Virus record (IMG/VR): IMGVR_UViG_3300036945_000367
Coordinates: 1 to 24,490 of that record
DNA: 24,490 bases
Origin: a virus
Strand: one strand, 5' to 3'
Below the pieces are notes generated by a model that was not told the DNA's origin, made no database searches, and saw only the letters and a list, made by a program, of their open reading frames with translations. Shown in pieces: positions 7,962 through 15,702 of the stretch. Made by a program: the position numbers and the translations under genes. How positions within the stretch are numbered: the first letter of the stretch is position 1; each line of letters starts with the position of its first letter.

Positions 7962-8767
7962 TGGCTGGTTATACAGTTAGCTCAGTTACATCCGGTAAAT
8001 ACGCCAGACAGGTTTCAGTAGCAGCTTCAGGTCCTCAAGGTGCCGCTGGACCGACTGGAGCTACCGGTCCCGCTGGAGCCGCTGGAGCCGCTGGTGGGCT
8101 CTCTGCTAGATATAAATTTCTAAACAACTACAACGCAGCTAACCCTGGTGGCGGATACTTTGCTTTTAACAGCTCAACTTTTATGTCAGCAACAGAGCTG
8201 TATGTGTCGCAAAACGATATGGCTACTGACTCTCAGGCAGCGCTTTTAAGTGCAGTCATCCAGTCTACTAACGGCTATAAGTCTGTCATCACTGTGCAAA
8301 AAGTTAGTGATCCGAGAAAAACGGCACGATTCTATGTAACTGGCGGAACTGACAATTCCGGCTGGTGGGATTTCCAAATAGAGTACATTGGCGGATCCAT
8401 ACTAAGTTGGACCTACAACGAACAAGTAGAGATTCTTGTCGCCCCGATTGGAGACGCTGGAACTGTTGGAGCTACCGGCCCCACTGGTGCAGCTGGCCAA
8501 GGTGTGCCACTTGGAGGTGCCACGGGTCAAATTCTTAGGAAGACTTCGGATGCAAGCTACGCAACCGAATGGGTAGACCCAGAAGCAGTTCAAGACGTCT
8601 CGTTAAATGAATTAACAGACGTTAATTTAAGTTCATTAACCAACGGTCAAGTCCTTGTTTACGATCAAGACACTAACGCTTGGATTCCAACCTCTCCCGA
8701 AAATCTCCCTCAATCGGCCGGATATCTCTCTGGTACACTTGAGGGAGGATCCGCATCTACTTTTTAA
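7961..8767 (+). CDS. Collagen-like phage tail protein
   Basis: The 268-residue protein has two collagen-like Gly-X-Y tracts. Residues 24-46 hold seven triplets (GPQ GAA GPT GAT GPA GAA GAA) and residues 164-181 hold GDAGTVGATGPTGAAGQG. Between them lies a beta-rich domain of about 115 residues. The C-terminal part (PLGGATGQILRKTS, EWVDP) and NELTDVNLSSLTNGQVLVYD are segments common in tail fibre proteins. Such tracts form trimeric triple helices and are frequent in phage fibres. The protein ends GGSASTF, similar to the end of the 11610 protein. It is the only clear collagen-like substrate candidate for the many hydroxylase-like enzymes downstream, but the prolines sit at the X and not the Y position. 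Confidence 0.8.
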   Translation: MAGYTVSSVTSGKYARQVSVAASGPQGAAGPTGATGPAGAAGAAGGLSARYKFLNNYNAANPGGGYFAFNSSTFMSATELYVSQNDMATDSQAALLSAVIQSTNGYKSVITVQKVSDPRKTARFYVTGGTDNSGWWDFQIEYIGGSILSWTYNEQVEILVAPIGDAGTVGATGPTGAAGQGVPLGGATGQILRKTSDASYATEWVDPEAVQDVSLNELTDVNLSSLTNGQVLVYDQDTNAWIPTSPENLPQSAGYLSGTLEGGSASTF

Positions 8768-8777
8768 GGGTTAAATA

Positions 8778-9152
8778 ATGGCCATACAGATACAACTTCG
8801 AAATGATACTGCCGCCAACTGGACCTCAGCTAACCCGACGCTAGCTCGCGGCGAAGTGGGCGTTGAGATAGATACCAACAAGATGAAAATTGGTACAGGA
8901 TCTACCACTTGGGCTAATCTTCCATATACGGGCGTAGACTCCGAAGAATTGATTCCGCTTGTCTCCTACACACACAATCAGGGACAAACCAGCTCTACAT
9001 GGGAAATAGAGCACAACCTAGGCTTCTACCCGTCAGTCAACGTCTTTATGTCGTCTGGTGATGTTGTAGAGGGAGCAATCGAGCACCAAGACGTAAACAA
9101 TCTAACGATCACCTTCTCGGTAGCCATTTCGGGTACCGCTTACCTCTCCTAA
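8778..9152 (+). CDS. Tail protein with Mtd-like N-terminal domain
   Basis: Residues 1-52 (QIQLRNDTAANWTSANP, RGEVGVEIDTNKMKIG, TTWANLPY) match the short domain found at the N-terminus of the major tropism determinant of Bordetella phage and of many tail fibres. The rest (residues 60-124) contains WEIEHNLGFYPSVNVF, then SSGDVVEGAIEH and NNLTITFSVAISGTAYL, a beta domain common in small phage structural proteins. The same N-terminal domain begins the 794-residue fibre at 11859. The ATG follows TAAGGGTTAAATA at a gap of 10 bases from the previous stop. It is likely a small virion protein at the tail tip or fibre base. Confidence 0.8.
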   Translation: MAIQIQLRNDTAANWTSANPTLARGEVGVEIDTNKMKIGTGSTTWANLPYTGVDSEELIPLVSYTHNQGQTSSTWEIEHNLGFYPSVNVFMSSGDVVEGAIEHQDVNNLTITFSVAISGTAYLS

Positions 9153-9167
9153 GGAAAATAAGAAAAA

Positions 9168-11570
9168 ATGGCAAAACAGTTCTTAACGAACCTGAACCTC
9201 AATAAGAATGAGCTTCAAAATGCAAGAATTCAAAATCTTGCTTCTGCTCCCTCATCACCTGTTGTTGGTCAGATTTACTACAACACCGTCGACGGTCAAC
9301 TAAACGTATACACAGGCGTAACTAACGGCTGGGTATCTCTAGCAGCTGGTGGCAACGTAACAGAGGCAATCAACGCCGCTATTACAGCCCTAGATCTAGA
9401 CAACACTTATGACTCACTCGGTTCTGCAGATACTGCAGAGCAGAATGCTAAAAACTACGCTGATGATCTAGCTGTCAACTATGACGCAGCCGGTTCAGCA
9501 GCTAGCGCAGCAGCCACCGCATACAGCAACGCTGTTAGCTACGCCGATGGCCTAGCATCTAACTACGACGCAGCCGGTACAGCTACCACAGCCTACAACA
9601 ACGCTGTTAGCTACACAGATGGCGTAGCCCTAGAGCTAACCTCAGACATCGCTAACGCTAAGTCTGAAGCCATCACTGCAGCAGAAGGTTACACTGACAA
9701 CGCAATATCTGCTCTTGTAGACTCTGCTCCAGATCTACTAAACACCCTTGGTGAACTGGCAACAGCACTTCAGGAAAACCCAGACATTATCTCTGACTTG
9801 CAGGATATTGCTGCAGGTAAGCAGGACACTCTAACCGCAGGAACTGGCATCACCATCCTAGGTGACACCATCTCTGTAACTGAAAACACTTACGATGGCT
9901 TCGGCTCTGCAGGTGCAGCTCAGGAAAATGCAGAAGAGTACGCCGATGGTGTTGCTCTAACTGCAGAAAACAACGCAAAGGCATATGCTGACGGTCTAGC
10001 TGTTAACTATGACGCTGCTGGTGCTGCCGCAACTGCTTACACAAATGCTGTTTCACACGCAAACACTGTTGCTGCAACTGCCTACACAAATGCTATTTCA
10101 CACGCAAACAACGTAGCTGCAACTGCTTACACAAATGCTGTTTCACACGCAAACACTGTTGCAGATGCTGCTTACGACAACGCAGTTAGCTATGTAGATG
10201 ACGCAATTGGCAACATCGACCTTACCTACACAACTGATGATGTTACCGAAGGCACCAACCTATACTTCACCCAGGCTCGCGCCCGTGGTTCAGTAAACAC
10301 CGGTGACTCTACATTAGATTACAACTCAACTACTGGTGTATTCACTGCAAACACTGCAGTTATGGCTACACGTAACTACGTTGATGGTGAAATTACTGAT
10401 GTAACTTCTTATGTAGACGGCGAAATCACTGACCTATCGTCAGAGCTAACAACTGCTTACCAGGATGCAGACACTGCACTTGAGACCAGCCTAACCACTG
10501 CTTACCAGAACGCAGACAGCGCACTTGAGACCAGCCTTACTCAGGACTTCAACGATGCTGACAACGTTGTTCTTACAACCTTGCGTTCGGAAATTGCGGC
10601 AGCGTCTGAGGGTCTAAATGTCCACGCAGCAGTTAAGGCAGCAACCACCGAGAACATCAACCTTGCTGATGCATCAGGCCTAGTAGTTGATGGTGTAACC
10701 ATTAACAGCGGCGACCGCGTTTTGGTTCGCGCTCAGACTACTAGATCACAGAACGGTATCTACGTATCTAACGGAGTTGCACTTACTCGTGCAGCTGACT
10801 ACGACTCAGTTCCAGAGATTAGCACTGGTGACTTTGTATTCGTAGACCAGGGTACTTTATACGCTAACACCGGCTGGGTACAGCAGGATGCTGTAGTAAC
10901 CGTAGGCACTGACTCGATTGACTTTGCTCAGTTCTCTGGTGCGGGTACTTTCTCTGCAGGTAACGGTCTAACCCTAACCGGCGGCGAATTCAACGTAGTT
11001 GGAACCGCAGGTCGCATTGATGTAAGCGCTAACGCTGTTGACATCTCTGAAGACTACGTCGGTCAGACTTCGATCACCACAGTTGGAACCATCACTACTG
11101 GTACATGGAATGGCTCGACCATTGATGTTGCTCACGGTGGTACTGGTGCAACTACCCTAACTGGCTACGTAGTTGGAAACGGTACAGACCCACTAAGCAC
11201 CGTATCTGTAATTCCTGGTTCAGACATTGATGGTGACATTGATGGCAACGCCGCAAACGTAACCGGAACCGTAGCCGTTGAAAACGGTGGTACTGGAGCT
11301 ACTACAGCTGCAGGTGCTCGCGCTAACCTAGGTGCAACTACCAAGTATGCAGAGAACAACGGCAGCCTAACCCCTGCCAGTGGTATCGTAACTTGGACTG
11401 TATCTCACGCGCTAAACACCACAGACGTAACCGTCCAGATGCGCGACACTTCAACCAACGCAGTTGTTGAAGCTGACATCGTAATCACCAACGCTAACAC
11501 AGTAACTATCGCCTGGAACTCTTCGACCACTGTCTCTGCAGACAGCTACCGTGTCGTAGTTACTGGCTAA
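9168..11570 (+). CDS. Long tail fibre protein, Ala-rich repeats
   Basis: This 800-residue protein shows a mosaic typical of long tail fibres. Residues 1-60 form an attachment-like start (FLTNLNLNKNELQNARIQNL, QIYYNTVDGQLNVYTG). Residues about 90-345 are Ala/Tyr/Asn-rich repeats of NYDAAG, AYxNAVSYADG and AYTNAVSHANTV type, including a 15-residue tandem repeat. Then come VTEGTNLYFTQARARG, repeated SYVDGEIT and TAYQDADTALETSL units, a globular domain (INSGDRVLVRAQTTRSQNGIY) shared with the 11859 fibre, two HGGTGATT/NGGTGATT turns, and a C-terminal beta domain (WTVSHALNTTDVTVQMRD). Repeats suggest a trimeric shaft and the end probably contacts the host. The ATG follows TAAGGAAAATAAG. Confidence 0.88.
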   Translation: MAKQFLTNLNLNKNELQNARIQNLASAPSSPVVGQIYYNTVDGQLNVYTGVTNGWVSLAAGGNVTEAINAAITALDLDNTYDSLGSADTAEQNAKNYADDLAVNYDAAGSAASAAATAYSNAVSYADGLASNYDAAGTATTAYNNAVSYTDGVALELTSDIANAKSEAITAAEGYTDNAISALVDSAPDLLNTLGELATALQENPDIISDLQDIAAGKQDTLTAGTGITILGDTISVTENTYDGFGSAGAAQENAEEYADGVALTAENNAKAYADGLAVNYDAAGAAATAYTNAVSHANTVAATAYTNAISHANNVAATAYTNAVSHANTVADAAYDNAVSYVDDAIGNIDLTYTTDDVTEGTNLYFTQARARGSVNTGDSTLDYNSTTGVFTANTAVMATRNYVDGEITDVTSYVDGEITDLSSELTTAYQDADTALETSLTTAYQNADSALETSLTQDFNDADNVVLTTLRSEIAAASEGLNVHAAVKAATTENINLADASGLVVDGVTINSGDRVLVRAQTTRSQNGIYVSNGVALTRAADYDSVPEISTGDFVFVDQGTLYANTGWVQQDAVVTVGTDSIDFAQFSGAGTFSAGNGLTLTGGEFNVVGTAGRIDVSANAVDISEDYVGQTSITTVGTITTGTWNGSTIDVAHGGTGATTLTGYVVGNGTDPLSTVSVIPGSDIDGDIDGNAANVTGTVAVENGGTGATTAAGARANLGATTKYAENNGSLTPASGIVTWTVSHALNTTDVTVQMRDTSTNAVVEADIVITNANTVTIAWNSSTTVSADSYRVVVTG
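10026..10160 (+). repeat. Tandem repeat, three 45-base units inside the fibre gene
   Basis: Three adjacent 45-base units start at 10026, 10071 and 10116 and encode AATAYTNAVSHANTV with one or two changes. A fourth, degenerate unit (ADAAYDNAVSYVDDA) follows. The unit lies in the shaft part of the fibre, so copy number would set fibre length. Confidence 0.85.
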
Positions 11571-11593
11571 TAGTAAAATAAGTAAGACTCAAG

Positions 11594-11693
11594 AAAGAGG
11601 TCGCCCCAGATGGCAAGCAAAAAGTTCCTAACGCCAATTAACATTGTGCAAGGCGCTACGTTCCCAGTAGATGCTGATCAAGGCGACCTCTTT
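11594..11693 (+). promoter_or_regulatory. 12-bp inverted repeat covering the ribosome binding site of the 11610 gene
   Basis: AAAGAGGTCGCC (11594-11605) is the exact reverse complement of GGCGACCTCTTT (11682-11693), with 76 bases between. The left arm contains the only ribosome binding site (AAAGAGG) of the gene starting at 11610; the right arm lies in its coding region and is followed by more T residues. Pairing would hide the site or act as a long-loop attenuator. Arms this long are unlikely by chance at this distance. Confidence 0.5.
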
Positions 11694-11840
11694 TTTAGGT
11701 CTGACATAGGTTCCATGTACACCTACGATGGCACCGGTTGGATTTCTATGACTGGCAGTGACATCACAAACGTGGACGGCGGAGACGCCTCAAGCTCATA
11801 CAACATCAACTACGACGGTGGCGGACCGTCCTCTTTCTAG
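11610..11840 (+). CDS. Short tail-fibre-associated protein, 76 residues
   Basis: This small protein starts KKFLTPINIVQGATFP and has QGDLFFRSDIGSMYTYDGTG, which parallels the N-terminus of the 800-residue fibre (FLTNLNL, GQIYYNTVDGQLNVYTG). It thus looks like a stand-alone copy of the fibre attachment segment. The C-terminal part holds two similar units, VDGGDASSSY and YDGGGPSSF, and the end resembles GGSASTF of the collagen-like protein. A role in fibre attachment or assembly is inferred. The ATG is preceded by AAAGAGG, which lies in the arm of a long inverted repeat. The gap to the fibre gene is 39 bases with a weak -10 candidate (TAAAAT at 11574), so it may be separately controlled. Confidence 0.7.
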   Translation: MASKKFLTPINIVQGATFPVDADQGDLFFRSDIGSMYTYDGTGWISMTGSDITNVDGGDASSSYNINYDGGGPSSF

Positions 11841-11858
11841 GAATAGGGAAATAAGACA

Positions 11859-14243
11859 ATGGCAGTCAGAATTCAATTTAGACGCGGTACCGCCGCTGAA
11901 TGGGCCTCGGCCAATCCAATGCTAGCCGCTGGTGAGCTCGGTTACGAGACAGATACCGCTCAGATGAAGATTGGTAACGGTTCTCTTACCTGGAGCGCCT
12001 TACCATACAGCGCAGTAAACGAGGCATACGTAGATAACGCGATTGCTAACGTAGTAGGTTTGGCCCCGGAAACACTGGACACCCTAAACGAGCTAGCTGC
12101 CGCCATGGGAGACAACCCAAGTTTCATCTCTGACATAGAGGACGACATTGACAGCGCCAGAGCTTATGCTACTGGTTACACTGATAATGCAATAGCTAAC
12201 CTTATAGCTTCCGCTCCTGCAGCTTTAGATACACTAAACGAACTAGCTGACGCTCTAGGGTCCGACGCGAACTTCAGTACTACAGTCTCAACAGCTCTAT
12301 CAGAGAGACTTCAATTTGTAGCTGACAACGTAGCCAACTACGAAGCTAATAACCCAATCATCGATGCAAATATTCTAGCTATCGAAGTAGACAGCGGAAA
12401 CATTAAGATTGGCGATGGCGTAAACGCTTGGAACACTCTAGTTTACGTGAACCAGGCATTCTTCTCTGGCATGTTAGATACTCACATCTCTGACACAACC
12501 CAGATTCACGGAATAGCTAACACTGCAGAATTAGTGACCTCTACTGAACTGACAGAGGCCCTAGGTGACTACACAACAACCGACGACCTTGCTAACGGAT
12601 ACGTAAGCACCGGTGAGATAGCAAACTACGCTCTGTTAACTGCCCTAGATTCATATGCCACTAACACCGCCCTAGCCCTGAAAGCTCCACTAGCTAGCCC
12701 TTCTTTCACTGGTACGGTGTCGCTTCCTGCAAGCATTGAGATCAACAACATCAGCATTGGCAACACCACAGCAACAGAGATCTCATACCTTGCCAACGTG
12801 TCATCTGACGTACAAAGTCAAATTGACACTAAAGCCCCACTAAACTCTCCTTCATTTACCGGGACTGTCGAACTTCCGACGACAACCAGCATTGGAGACA
12901 TCACTTCTGCTGAATTGGAGCACCTGGATGGGGTAACCTCAGCTATCCAGCCTCAGCTTGACGGAAAACTTGCATCTTCGACCGCAGCCACCACCTACGC
13001 ACCACTAGCGGATGCAACTTTGACTGGTACCGTTTCTCTTCCAGCAACTACCTCTATTGGTGATGTTTCGGGCACAGAGATAGGTTATGTAAATGGCGTA
13101 ACCTCGGCTATTCAAACCCAACTAGATGCAAAGGCTCCCACAGAGAGCCCGACCTTCACAGGTAACGTTTCTGGTGTTACAAAAGCTCACGTAGGTCTCG
13201 GAAACGTGGACAACACCGCTGACGAAGACAAGCCAATCTCTGATGCAACTCAGACTGCATTGGATGCAAAGCTAGATCTTGCTGGCGGAACTCTTACTGG
13301 CCCATTGACCCTCTCGGGCGCACCAACCTCTGACCTACATGCAGCTACAAAGCTATATGTTGACGGCCTAGCAGCTGGAATTAACTTCCACCAGCCAGTG
13401 GTTGCCGCAACCGCTGGTAACCTAGCTGGTACATATGACAACGGAACCGCTGGCGTAGGTGCAACCCTTACCAAGGCATCGAACGGTGCAATCGGTACAA
13501 TTGACGGTGCATCGGTTTCTGTAGGTAACAGAATCCTTCTACGCGCACAGACTGACGCTAAAGAAAACGGCGTCTACGTGATTACTGCAGTTGGAAGCGC
13601 GAGCGCTCCATGGGTTATAACTCGTGCAGCAGACGCAGACAACAACCCAGCGGGCGAGTTGGCTAACGGAGACTTTGTATTCGTAACAAGCGGTTCAACC
13701 AACGGATCAAAGGGCTTCATCCTAAACACCACAGGCACAATCACAATCGGAACAACAGAAGTTGCTTACGCACAGTTCAACGCATCTGAAGCGGTTATTG
13801 CTGGAACAAACATCAGCAAGGTCGGCGAGACAATCTCGGTTGTATCAAACCCAACATTCGCAAATGTTGTGACAGTGAGCGCTGGGGTTAAGTTCTCTGA
13901 CAACACTATTCAGACATCTGCTGGTGTTCCGTCTTTGACTCAGTTTATCCAGAAGACATCAAGCTACACTCTTAATGACCTAACTCTGATTGATGAAGTG
14001 ATTGAGGTAGACAGCTCGTCTGCAACCACTATCACAATTCCAACTAACGCGACTCTAGCTTGGCCAGTAGGCGCGTCTGTGGACATCCTTCAGATAGGAA
14101 CCGGACAGGTGACAATTGCCGCTGCAGGTGGAGTTACCTTGAACTTTACGCCAGGAAACAAGCTCAGAACACGTTGGTCAAGCTGTACTATAATGAAACG
14201 TGGTACTGACAGCTGGATCCTATACGGCGATCTAACAGCATAA
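11859..14243 (+). CDS. Long tail fibre protein with Mtd-like N-terminus
   Basis: The 794-residue protein starts with an Mtd-like domain (RIQFRRGTAAEWASANP, GELGYETDTAQMKIG), with a degenerate second copy near residues 148-195 (RLQFVADNVANYEANNP, IKIGDGVNAWNTL). Two LDTLNELA units lie between. Residues about 275-430 contain three copies of a unit like APLxSPSFTGTVxLP, then SIGDxxxxEIxYLxGVxSxI and QxQLDxK. The fibre motif AHVGLGNVDNTADEDKPISD, LTGPLTLSG and ATKLYVD come next, followed by the globular domain shared with the 9168 fibre (VGNRILLRAQTDAKENGVY) and a C-terminal beta domain. The sequence shows a shaft with repeated knobs and a likely receptor-binding end. The ATG follows AATAGGGAAATAAG. 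Confidence 0.88.
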   Translation: MAVRIQFRRGTAAEWASANPMLAAGELGYETDTAQMKIGNGSLTWSALPYSAVNEAYVDNAIANVVGLAPETLDTLNELAAAMGDNPSFISDIEDDIDSARAYATGYTDNAIANLIASAPAALDTLNELADALGSDANFSTTVSTALSERLQFVADNVANYEANNPIIDANILAIEVDSGNIKIGDGVNAWNTLVYVNQAFFSGMLDTHISDTTQIHGIANTAELVTSTELTEALGDYTTTDDLANGYVSTGEIANYALLTALDSYATNTALALKAPLASPSFTGTVSLPASIEINNISIGNTTATEISYLANVSSDVQSQIDTKAPLNSPSFTGTVELPTTTSIGDITSAELEHLDGVTSAIQPQLDGKLASSTAATTYAPLADATLTGTVSLPATTSIGDVSGTEIGYVNGVTSAIQTQLDAKAPTESPTFTGNVSGVTKAHVGLGNVDNTADEDKPISDATQTALDAKLDLAGGTLTGPLTLSGAPTSDLHAATKLYVDGLAAGINFHQPVVAATAGNLAGTYDNGTAGVGATLTKASNGAIGTIDGASVSVGNRILLRAQTDAKENGVYVITAVGSASAPWVITRAADADNNPAGELANGDFVFVTSGSTNGSKGFILNTTGTITIGTTEVAYAQFNASEAVIAGTNISKVGETISVVSNPTFANVVTVSAGVKFSDNTIQTSAGVPSLTQFIQKTSSYTLNDLTLIDEVIEVDSSSATTITIPTNATLAWPVGASVDILQIGTGQVTIAAAGGVTLNFTPGNKLRTRWSSCTIMKRGTDSWILYGDLTA

Positions 14244-14260
14244 CATCAGGGAGAATTTAA

Positions 14261-15595
14261 ATGGCAAAGAAAGAAGCAGGCGCAAAGTCCTCTCAGCAGA
14301 ATGACTTTTTGGCTCCGTTACCTGCAGAAAACGTCACAGCTACAGATGTTGGTACTAACAGACCATACAACAATGGAACGCTGACTGTTACTTGGACTAT
14401 AAACAGCCTATCTCCAGCTGCAACTACCTACACAATTAAAGACTCCAACAACAACCAACTAGGTACAGGCTCGCTACCGGCTCCAGTGAGCGGGACATAC
14501 TCCGTACAAGTTTCTGGATTGCTGTCAAACACCACATACACAGTGAACGTGACACTAACTAATGCGTCCGGTGACTCTGCTCCGTCTGCTGCAGCGCCAG
14601 TTTTAGTTACAACAGTCCCTCAGACTCCAGCTGCTCCAATAGCCAACACTACAGTTGCAGACCAAGACAGTGTAACTTGGGTTGCGCCAGCTAATGGTGG
14701 TAAGGCCATAACACTGTACGCATGGGCTTGTGATGACGGTAAACAGGACAGCACCGGACTAACCTCTATAACAGTGGCCCAGGAAGGTGTTGGTCCATCG
14801 ACTAACGCTTACAGAGTTAGGGCAATTAACGCCAACGGTACATCAGAGTTTTCAAATTTCTCGAACTCCGTAGACACTCTCCCTCCATTCTTCCCTCCAT
14901 TCTTCCCGCCGTTCTTCCCTCCATTCTTCCCTCCATTCTTCCCGCCGTTCTTCCCCCCATTCTTCCCACCGTTCTTCCCTCCATTCTTCCCTCCATTCTT
15001 CCCACCGTTCTTCCCACCGTTCTTCCCACCTAGATTCCCATTCTTCCCACCGTTCTTCCCACCGTTCTTCCCACCTAGATTCCCATTCTTCCCACCTATC
15101 TTCCCTGCGCACCGTTGTATTGCAGAGGGAACTTTGGTTGACACTCCTCGCGGTAAGATTCCGGTTGAGCAGCTACAAGCTGGCGACATGGTTCTGTCTG
15201 TCATAATTGACGAACTATCTGTCGAGGACAACACTCCAGGGGCATTCTCAATTGGTTCATCACTAACTCTGTCAGGTGCAAAGCCTGTAGAGACTCAGGT
15301 GACTGCGATCCTTGAGAGCATCAAGACTGCAATCGTCTACTTCAACGGTAACGAGTCAGCTAGATACTCTGCAGAGCAGCCACTGTTCGTAAAGGTCGGT
15401 GACTCATACGAAGTGAGACTAGCCGGTAAGCTGGCCGTAGGAGACTACCTAATCAAGGTGGACGAAGACGGATCATCTTCTGAAGAACTAATCACAGAAG
15501 TTACCACTCTAGACACCCCAACCAGGGTGTACCAGATATCCTGTGACCCATACCACTGGTTTATTGCTGGTGGATATCTATCCCACAATAAGTAA
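14261..15595 (+). CDS. Fibronectin-like, FFPP-repeat and Hint-domain tail protein
   Basis: This 444-residue protein has three parts. Residues about 18-205 form two fibronectin type III-like domains (LTVTWTI, TTYTVNVTLTNASG; SVTWVAPANGG, YRVRAINANG). Residues 208-282 are a Pro/Phe tract of FFPP units with two RFP interruptions. Residues 286-444 are a Hint domain, the fold of inteins and Hedgehog proteins: it starts with C286 (CIAEGTLVDTPRGKIPVEQL) and ends HWFIAGGYLSHNK with H442 and N443. Block B reads SAEQP (370-374), so the usual catalytic His is Gln. Only Lys follows the HN, so it is not a normal intein with a C-extein. It may cleave itself or attach the tail part to something, or it may be a dead domain. 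It is the last gene before a terminator. Confidence 0.82.
   Translation: MAKKEAGAKSSQQNDFLAPLPAENVTATDVGTNRPYNNGTLTVTWTINSLSPAATTYTIKDSNNNQLGTGSLPAPVSGTYSVQVSGLLSNTTYTVNVTLTNASGDSAPSAAAPVLVTTVPQTPAAPIANTTVADQDSVTWVAPANGGKAITLYAWACDDGKQDSTGLTSITVAQEGVGPSTNAYRVRAINANGTSEFSNFSNSVDTLPPFFPPFFPPFFPPFFPPFFPPFFPPFFPPFFPPFFPPFFPPFFPPFFPPRFPFFPPFFPPFFPPRFPFFPPIFPAHRCIAEGTLVDTPRGKIPVEQLQAGDMVLSVIIDELSVEDNTPGAFSIGSSLTLSGAKPVETQVTAILESIKTAIVYFNGNESARYSAEQPLFVKVGDSYEVRLAGKLAVGDYLIKVDEDGSSSEELITEVTTLDTPTRVYQISCDPYHWFIAGGYLSHNK
14882..15106 (+). repeat. 12-base tandem repeat coding for FFPP
   Basis: About 225 bases consist of units such as TTCTTCCCTCCA, TTCTTCCCGCCG and TTCTTCCCACCG. Each encodes Phe-Phe-Pro-Pro; two TAGATTCCCA-type units give RFP. 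Third codon positions vary between units (CCA, CCG), which suggests that the amino-acid pattern is under selection and not only recent slippage. The strong strand bias (almost no A or G) also gives long false open frames on the minus strand. Confidence 0.9.
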
Positions 15596-15609
15596 TAAGC
15601 AAAAAAAAG

Positions 15610-15640
15610 TAGCCGCCCCCAACCGGGCGGCTATTTTTTT
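15610..15640 (+). terminator. Rho-independent terminator of the tail module
   Basis: TAGCCGCCC (15610-15618) pairs with GGGCGGCTA (15625-15633) around loop CCAACC and is followed by seven T. It starts 14 bases after the stop of the Hint protein gene. A run of A before the stem could allow weaker function on the other strand, but no minus-strand gene ends here. Confidence 0.93.
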
Positions 15641-15668
15641 ATACTAAGATTGCAGTAAGCTATAGGAT
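15640..15668 (+). promoter_or_regulatory. Candidate promoter of the oxygenase operon
   Basis: Between the terminator and the gene at 15703 lie TATACT (15640-15645), the hexamer seen at 146, 7260 and 7526, and TGCAGTAAGCTATAGGAT (15651-15668), which partly resembles the boxes at 7550 and 24393 (TGC-GTAA...TATAGG with one gap). A promoter is expected here because the strong terminator separates the blocks; which element is used is unclear. Confidence 0.3.
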
Positions 15669-15702
15669 AGATAAAGCAATCATTAAACCCAAAGGAAAAA
15701 CT

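Noticed and set aside
14882-15106. Possible CRISPR array because of regular short repeats
   Set aside because: Units are 12 bases with no spacers, lie in frame in a coding region and encode FFPP.
14809-15234. Minus-strand open frames with NGGK, RMEGR and WREE repeats over the FFPP tract
   Set aside because: They are a by-product of the 12-base repeat read backwards; the plus frame has flanking domains and a proper start, and the minus frames have none.
15116-15595. True intein inside a tail protein
   Set aside because: The domain ends one residue after HN, leaving no C-extein or +1 nucleophile, so normal protein splicing is not possible; it is treated as a C-terminal Hint domain.
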